Source: Episyrphus balteatus
Lineage: Eukaryota; Arthropoda; Insecta; Diptera; Syrphidae
Length of the DNA: 64,000 nucleotides
Assembly (NCBI RefSeq): GCF_945859705.1
Contig: NC_079135.1
Location: 119,417,551 to 119,481,550 of the forward strand
Direction of reading: 5' to 3'
The notes under the pieces were generated by a model that was given only the letters and a program-made list of their open reading frames with translations, was not told the origin of the DNA and searched no databases. Below are positions 58,201-64,000 of this stretch, piece after piece (position 1 is the first letter of the stretch; every line of letters starts with the position of its first letter). The position numbers and the translations under genes were made by a program.

Positions 58201-60300
58201 TCCTTAAATTTTATAAACTTCTTGTTAACTGATATTCTTCCCATACTATTTGACTTTTCACCCTCTTTTTTAACGTTAAATGTGTTGACTTTAAAAAGTT
58301 TAAAATTTAGAATTTTCTAAAAGTTGCAACTTATATTTTATTATTAGATACTTTTCCAGTTTGTATTTAAAATTTAAAAAAAAAAATCTTCTTACAAATA
58401 ATAATATAATGAACTTTCTACATTATTCATTTCTAAGCTTCTTTCTATCTTGCTTTTGCAAAAAAAAAAACTTTCATATTCGACTGCACTTAACTTTTAT
58501 GTTTCATTTTTTTCTAATTTTTTCCACATTTTATAGTGTTTGATAACACAGATTTTTTTTTTTTTTTTTACTTCTATACTTACTTTCAATTGATGTGCAC
58601 TCAACAAAAATCTGAATCCCATTTTCTGTTTATTTCCTCTCTTATTCTCCCTCTCTATCAAAATGAAAGACGAATAAATTTGATTCAACAGAAGACAAAA
58701 AAAAAAAAAAAAAAAACAACTTTGCAGTAAAATAAAAATCTTTAAAAAACAACAAATCTATAGACAATTCATCTCTATTTGTCCTGCGGTACATAAATTT
58801 TACCCAGAAGTCACAGAGAGTGGGAGTTGTTGAACAAACAACTATACACACACAAACACATTTAGACATCAATCGTCCTAAAAAAATACAAAATAAAAAA
58901 AAAAATATATATACTCCCACAAAAAATGCGATGATATCGTTTTGTATAGAAGAAAAAATGGTGTCAGTGAAGCCTGCTATTTCACTCTTCAAGGACTTCC
59001 AGGCTCCCTCCAGCTCCAAATTTGTACATACATATAGATTTATATGTATGTATTTTGTTTAAAATGTATGGAAAGTCCTTTTGGGTTCCTATGCCTGGTC
59101 GCGTACACAATTGAATGAGCACAGCAAGAAAAAAAATAAAAAAAAAAAAAAAACAGAATATTTATAACCATTGAAAAGTCTGCCAGAATGTTGATTCCTC
59201 CAACAATCGCAAAGGATATTCTCAAGGAGTAAAGTAAATTCTTGCAAATGCAATTTCAATGGATTTCTCTTCTTCTATAGGGACAAAATAAAACATACAC
59301 ACATTTTGTAAGTTGTAACTCCGAAATGGTGGACAGTGGTGTGCAAAAGTAACCAACTTTCTTAGCTTTGTAAATAAACAGGCTTCTAGATTGTCTTTTG
59401 GAATAACTTTATCCTTTGAAAACTTTATACAAGACAAGTAGAAGTTGTAAGGTGGCTACCCTGATAGTTCTATTACAGTAGAAGTTTAGTTACTGAAACG
59501 TTAAATCTTTCTCCAAAAACTGTACAAACAATTCTGAACGAATTTTTTCGTCTTCCACTGTAGGTATATACAAGAGTGAATGCATTGGTTTCTACTCAGG
59601 GACCTCACATGAATTATTTATGTTCCTTTTATTAGAGTGTGTACAAATCGTAAGGATTTTCCACTGGAGTAATAGTTATATCAATCTATTTCGCATTACA
59701 CCTCCAAAACCAGTTGTATAGGTATTTAGTTTTTGGTTCAGTGAGAGATAGTAGAGTGATGTCCTTGACAAAAACGCGAAGCAGAGATGCAGAACAATTG
59801 TTTTTTTTTTCAATTCTAAGGAAATCCCAAAATAGTATTGGCGCGTAAAAAATTGCGCAGCAAATAAAATGTAGCTCTTTACGTTTGATGGATTTCAGTA
59901 GAAAAAAATTCGTGGTGTATCCTTTATATGTGTGTTTGAAAGGGAAAAACATGTCCTGGCACTTTGGTGCTTGAAGAAGCTAATACAAATTTCAAATGTG
60001 TATGTGTATATGTGAACTAAAACGTGCGAAATAATGATACCTATATGCTATCGATGTTTTTTTGTGTCTCTGTCTATCTTTTTCTAAGTCTAAATCCTTT
60101 GAAAATGTATCTAATTTAAATGTTCAAAAGGAAACCATAAAAGAAGTTTTAGTCTTATTTTGTGTTTAGTAGCTTGAAAAATGTGATCTAGATATTTTGT
60201 ATTCTAGTTATTTCTATTTTTGAATTTATTTAATTTGTGTTCAAAGAGAAATACATCCTTTCTAAGAAGGATATTATATGATATAAATATGTATAACGCG
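52226..60300. other. Presumed large intron downstream of the RhoU-like exon
   Basis: Begins with the GTAATT donor. No DTAGQ- or NKxD-coding segment was seen before 60 kb. 52740-54300 holds AT-rich dispersed repeat related to 3550-4235 (shared end at 54215-54295). CACTGTGGTGTATGTGTAAC at 58003 resembles CACTGTGGCGTATGCGTAC at 2694. The remainder is AT-rich with homopolymer runs. Confidence 0.5.
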
Positions 60301-60778
60301 GTTTATTCTCGTCATTGTAGATCTAAGAATTTTCACTGAGTTTCCTCAGCTCATTCCAAGAGTTTGACCAAAAAAACTGGTTAGGTAAATTCTTTTTTAC
60401 CGTTTGGTTTCTTCGGAATAGATTTTTTTTATTTATCTCGGTAGTTTTACTAAGGTATTTCAAAAAAAAAAATATTCAGATTACCATAAACGATTTAACC
60501 ATGACTATTTGTTGGTATTACCAGAGCATTTCATTAATTTAACCAGACAACTAAACCGATTTGAGCAAGGAAGATAAATCGGTTTTTTTTACCGGTACCG
60601 GACATTTCTCAAAAACATTCTCTTGAATTTTGTAAGTTAGATATAGATTTTACCTATCTCACGCGTTACTTTTTTAACCCTTTGCCATTGTCAGACAATC
60701 TGTTGATTTAACCAGATCACGAAGTTGATTTAACAATGAAAAGTCGTTTATTTGAATGGACTGTATATTTTTCCAGTA

Positions 60779-60997
60779 CACTGAAGGAAAAGCCACCATA
60801 AAACCACGTAAAATCAATGAAAACCACATTGATTTAACTATTATTCGGAATGATTTTGCGTTGAAGATGAACATTTTAAAATCAACGTGGAAAAAAGGCT
60901 AATTTTTGATGGTTTCGTATCTTAAAGTCACATAAATCAAAGTAGTTCATCTTTGAAACAACGATGTTTCAACTTCAATTTATTTTTTCCCTCAGTG
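60779..60997. mobile_element. Small MITE with CACTGAAGGAAAA ends
   Basis: CACTGAAGGAAAA at the left and TTTTTTCCCTCAGTG at the right are inverted over about 13 bp. The 219-bp interior has no ORF and includes inverted TGATTTAAC/ACATAAATCA words. No clear duplication. Confidence 0.5.
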
Positions 60998-61079
60998 TTC
61001 AGGCTAATGGTTATTAGCGTAATCTGCCATAGCACGTGATCTTAACAGAGCTATCAATGACGCTTACCCGGAAAGTCTA

Positions 61080-61565
61080 TGATATATTCAGTGATACTTG
61101 TTTACTTAGCTGTGATATTAGCTGAAGTACTCACACAAATTATCCAAATAAGTCTGTGATATGTATGTATCGTATTTTTTTTATGAATGGCAATGTAACA
61201 TGATAATTTTCCAGAGTGCATACCAGATGAGAAAACACGGGGTAGTTATCAGACTAGTCTGTGATACTTTCTGAACTATCCGACTATGATACAATGTTTA
61301 TCAGAACAACTTTTCATGCCTATTGAAATAATCTGTGATACTTACCAGAGTACTTTGTGATACTAATGACAGTAATCCATATATTAAAGCCTTAGTCAAA
61401 AAGAGAGATCTGTGATAATTCCTATAGTAACTCGTGATGTGTAACCAAACAACTTCTAGCGCAAATATAATGTAATACTTTTAAGAATATTTTTACCGCA
61501 TATACTTACGAATAAGATTCATGATATTAAACGCTACCAAACACAGGAATCTGTGATACTTGGAT
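61080..61565. repeat. Degenerate repeat marked by TCTGTGATACTT
   Basis: CTGTGATA or close variants occur near 61088, 61119, 61154, 61259, 61331, 61357, 61410 and 61552, often with ACCAGA or TCAGA 10-25 bp away. An old, irregular minisatellite. Confidence 0.6.
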
Positions 61566-61589
61566 ATGTATGTACCAGAGAACCGCCTG

Positions 61590-64000
61590 CTATACTTTTT
61601 TGAGTTGGATTTGGAATAACTCATACTTTTTACGAAGATGAAATTAAAATCGAAAACATCGCCAAACTTAACGACATTGCCAGCCTACAATCATGAATTT
61701 TGCAGTATTATTTTTATTTTAAATTTTAATCCAGTTGTTGTCAAACTTTTTCTATTAATTAATTTTAATACATTTTTTTTTATTCTCTTTTTTTTCTCTT
61801 TTTTATTAATTTCATTTTAATTTCATATAATTCATTTAAAATATTGTTTAATCTCTCCTTTTATATTATATTACCTTTTTTTTTTTTTTCTTTTTTAAAC
61901 TTACATTTGCTAAAAATTATTCTTTAACCAAAATGGTTTTAAAAAACAATTTTATTTTTATTTTAATACATCTCCATTTTATACTTTACTTTTTTTATTT
62001 ACAGTTTTTATATTCACTGTCCTTTATGAGTTTGAGTTTGATGAGTTCTTTTCTGAACCTTTTATCGGCGCTTTCCCTTCATGTTATGTCTTTTCCTTTA
62101 TTTTTATTGATTTACAATAAAAATGCAGTCAACTTATGAAAGAGGAATTTCAGCGAGTGGATCTAATCACGGAATCATGCGTTCGATGTTAGATGTTTTT
62201 AGCAAACAAAAGAATGGACTAAGGGTATGTCACTTAAATACTCAAAGTTTAGCTCCCAAATTGGATGAGTTCAAATATTTGTTCGAAGGCTCTAAAGTAG
62301 ACATAATTTGCGTATCAGAAACTTGGTTTTCTAACCAAATTGAAGATGTGTTGTACAGGGTTCAAGGTTATAGAATTTTTCGTGGAGACAGAGTCTGAAG
62401 AGTGGGTGGTGGTGCTGCAATTTATGTGAAAGAGGGAATAAAATGTCGTTTTAAATGTGCATCCACAGTAGGTGGTTTAATAGATTATGTTTTTGTCGAG
62501 ATCAAATCAATACTTGGAGATCTTCTTGTCGGATCTGTTTACAGACCCAACAAGAATATCGACCCAAATCCAGTTTTCGAACTTTTAGAGTCAATTTCAT
62601 TGTCGTGTCCTAATATCATAATAGGTGGTGATTTAAATAGTAACCTTCTAGTAGAGAGAAGTATAATTGATAGCATGAGTACACTTAATCTGACCCCGGT
62701 CAATGTTTCCAGCCCTACTCATTTTACCGCCGATTCAAGTACTCTATTAGATGTCTTTTTTGTTAGTAACTGCAATGACGTACTTTTTTATAATCAATTA
62801 ACAGCTCCCGGATTTTCTAAACATGATCTTCTTTTCCTGACATACAATTTCTCGGTAAACTATTCACTTCCAAGTTTCCAATTTAGAAATTTCAATGCAA
62901 TTGATTACAGTCAATTGGAAATAGATACTCGAAATGTCGAATGGGACCGTGTGTTATACATGTCATCGACTAATGATCAAGTAAACTTCCTCAACACGAA
63001 TATACGTTCTCTTTTTAATGCACATGTACCAATTAAAACTAAAATTATAAAATATGGACTTCACCCATGGTTTACAACCGAAATTCGACTTCTTATGGAG
63101 CAACGTAATAAAGCCTTTAAACTTTGGAAGCGGTATCGGTTAGACAGTCACTTACAGTTGTTTCGATCTTTACGTAATAATGTGGTACAAAAAATAAAAA
63201 CATCTAAAAAAATATTTTATAGCAACAAGTTAAGTCCATCGCTTCAAGGTCGCCAGCTCTGGAAAAACTTAAATGATATAGGAATCGGAAAACAAAATTC
63301 TATCCCCGATGAAAACCTGGACTTAAATGCACTCAATCAAAAATTTACTAATTCTGCTTTACCTACTGTAAGTGTAGATACGACAGACTTGCCTCTAGTT
63401 AACTCCGCTGTTCCAAGATTTGAGTTTGAATGTGTAGATGATGTTGAAATTGTTTCTTCTTTGATATCTATTAAATCAAATGCAGTAGGCTTTGATGAAG
63501 TTCATCCTAAATTTGTAAAAATAATTTTACCAGTCATTCTTCCATTTTTAGTTCATGTTTTCAATAATATAATAACATCTAGCTGCTACCCGTCCCAATG
63601 GAAAATCGCTAAGATACTACCTTTTAAGAAACATAATAGCAATGATTACAGACCGGTTTCAATTCTGCCCTTTCTTTCAAAGGTTTTTGAGCGAATATTA
63701 CAGAGGCAAATAAATTCACATCTGCGTTCAAACTGTTTGTTGACTCCAATGCAATCTGGGTTTCGTAAACTCCACAGTTGTATAACTACTACAATCAGTG
63801 TAGTAGATGACATAAGAGAATCGATGGATGAAGATAAGGTAACATTTTTGGTTCTTCTCGACTTCTCAAAAGCATTTGACACTGTTGACCATACTAAGAT
63901 GTGTAACAAACTATCATCTCTGTTTAGTTTCTCGAATTCAGCTGTAACTCTTATGTCATCTTATCTAAATCATCGAAAGCAAGCGGTTTCAGTGAAGAAC
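61590..64000 (+). mobile_element. Non-LTR retrotransposon (CR1/L2-like LINE), 5' part
   Basis: The element contains the endonuclease-RT reading frame and extends past the right edge. Its 5' limit is not clear: 61640-62122 is T-rich, with no ORF1 I can recognise, and may be leader or flanking intron. It is on the plus strand. Confidence 0.7.
62123..64000 (+). pseudogene. LINE ORF2: endonuclease plus reverse transcriptase, one in-frame stop, cut by the window edge
   Basis: The frame from the ATG at 62123 stays open for 626 codons to the window edge except for one TGA at 62396-62398. The N-terminal half is an apurinic-type (EEP) endonuclease: HLN with Asn39, SETWF with catalytic Glu66, SVYRP near 140, GGDLNSN with Asp170 and Asn172, LLDVFFVSN with Asp210, and SKHDLL with His234. 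After a linker come reverse-transcriptase blocks: AVGFDEVHPKF (about 455), DYRPVSILPFLSKVFERIL (about 508), QSGFRKLHSC (544) and motif A LLDFSKAFDTVDH with catalytic Asp580. The second catalytic block (FADD) lies beyond the window. The protein nicks target DNA and copies element RNA at the nick. The SKAFDTVDH form resembles the CR1/L2/Rex group rather than the Jockey clade. The TGA sits where an Arg is likely, and CGA to TGA is a common single change, so this copy looks young. Confidence 0.92.

Noticed and set aside
58642..59019. 125-codon minus-strand frame beginning MELEGAWKSLKSE
   Set aside because: Includes homopolymer Phe runs and a CA/TG run; no motif.

Overview
The window is strongly AT-rich eukaryotic DNA, almost all of it non-coding. 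It looks like insect DNA, most likely from a fly (Diptera). The reasons are small-intron gene structure, an insect-type Rho-family GTPase, abundant short cut-and-paste transposons with clear target-site duplications, foldback elements, a CR1/L2-like LINE, and many simple repeats. The order-level assignment is an inference, not a database result. I see no rRNA, tRNA, CRISPR array or bacterial-type operon.

Only one host gene is securely visible. Two plus-strand exons (51811-51904 and 52064-52225) are joined by a 159-bp phase-1 intron. They encode a Ser/Lys-rich N-terminal extension followed by the P-loop and switch I of a RhoU-like small GTPase. The rest of its G domain must lie in later exons that I could not find before 62 kb. 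The first coding exon is probably upstream; a weak candidate is the ATG at 20991. If that is right, most of the window is intron of this gene.

Layout. 0-5 kb: inverted-repeat elements, two Harbinger-type MITEs, an unclassified 2.07-kb element with perfect 18-bp ends, and nested inside it a piggyBac-type MITE and a small MITE. 7.7-10.5 kb: a GC-rich minisatellite and a degenerate ~200-bp array. 12.8-17.3 kb: a long-TIR transposon, a 1.6-kb dispersed repeat, a LINE reverse-transcriptase fragment and a foldback element. 19.4-20.0 kb: a heptamer array. 21.5-22.4 kb: a hAT-type element. 22.7-25.2 kb: paired arrays of a ~130-bp repeat. 26-27.5 kb: a GTAC-rich duplication and a LINE 3' end. 29-31 kb: a foldback element nested in another TIR element. 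32.4 kb: a pentamer array. 34.3-37 kb: a second copy of the dispersed repeat, next to a decayed Tc1-type transposon. 40.3-41.6 kb and 43.1-44.4 kb: degenerate minisatellites. 46-48.7 kb: three transposons nested inside one another, the innermost a 1.34-kb near-perfect palindrome. 50.3 kb: a hairpin. 51.8-52.2 kb: RhoU-like exons. 60-61.6 kb: a small MITE and a TCTGTGATAC repeat. 62.1-64 kb: the endonuclease-RT gene of a LINE that runs off the window.

I found no convincing new multi-gene system. The most unusual signals are structural: the triple nest with its giant hairpin, foldback elements built from short tandem units, an array recognisable only by one recurring 12-bp motif, and a Rho GTPase whose P-loop and effector loop lack canonical residues.
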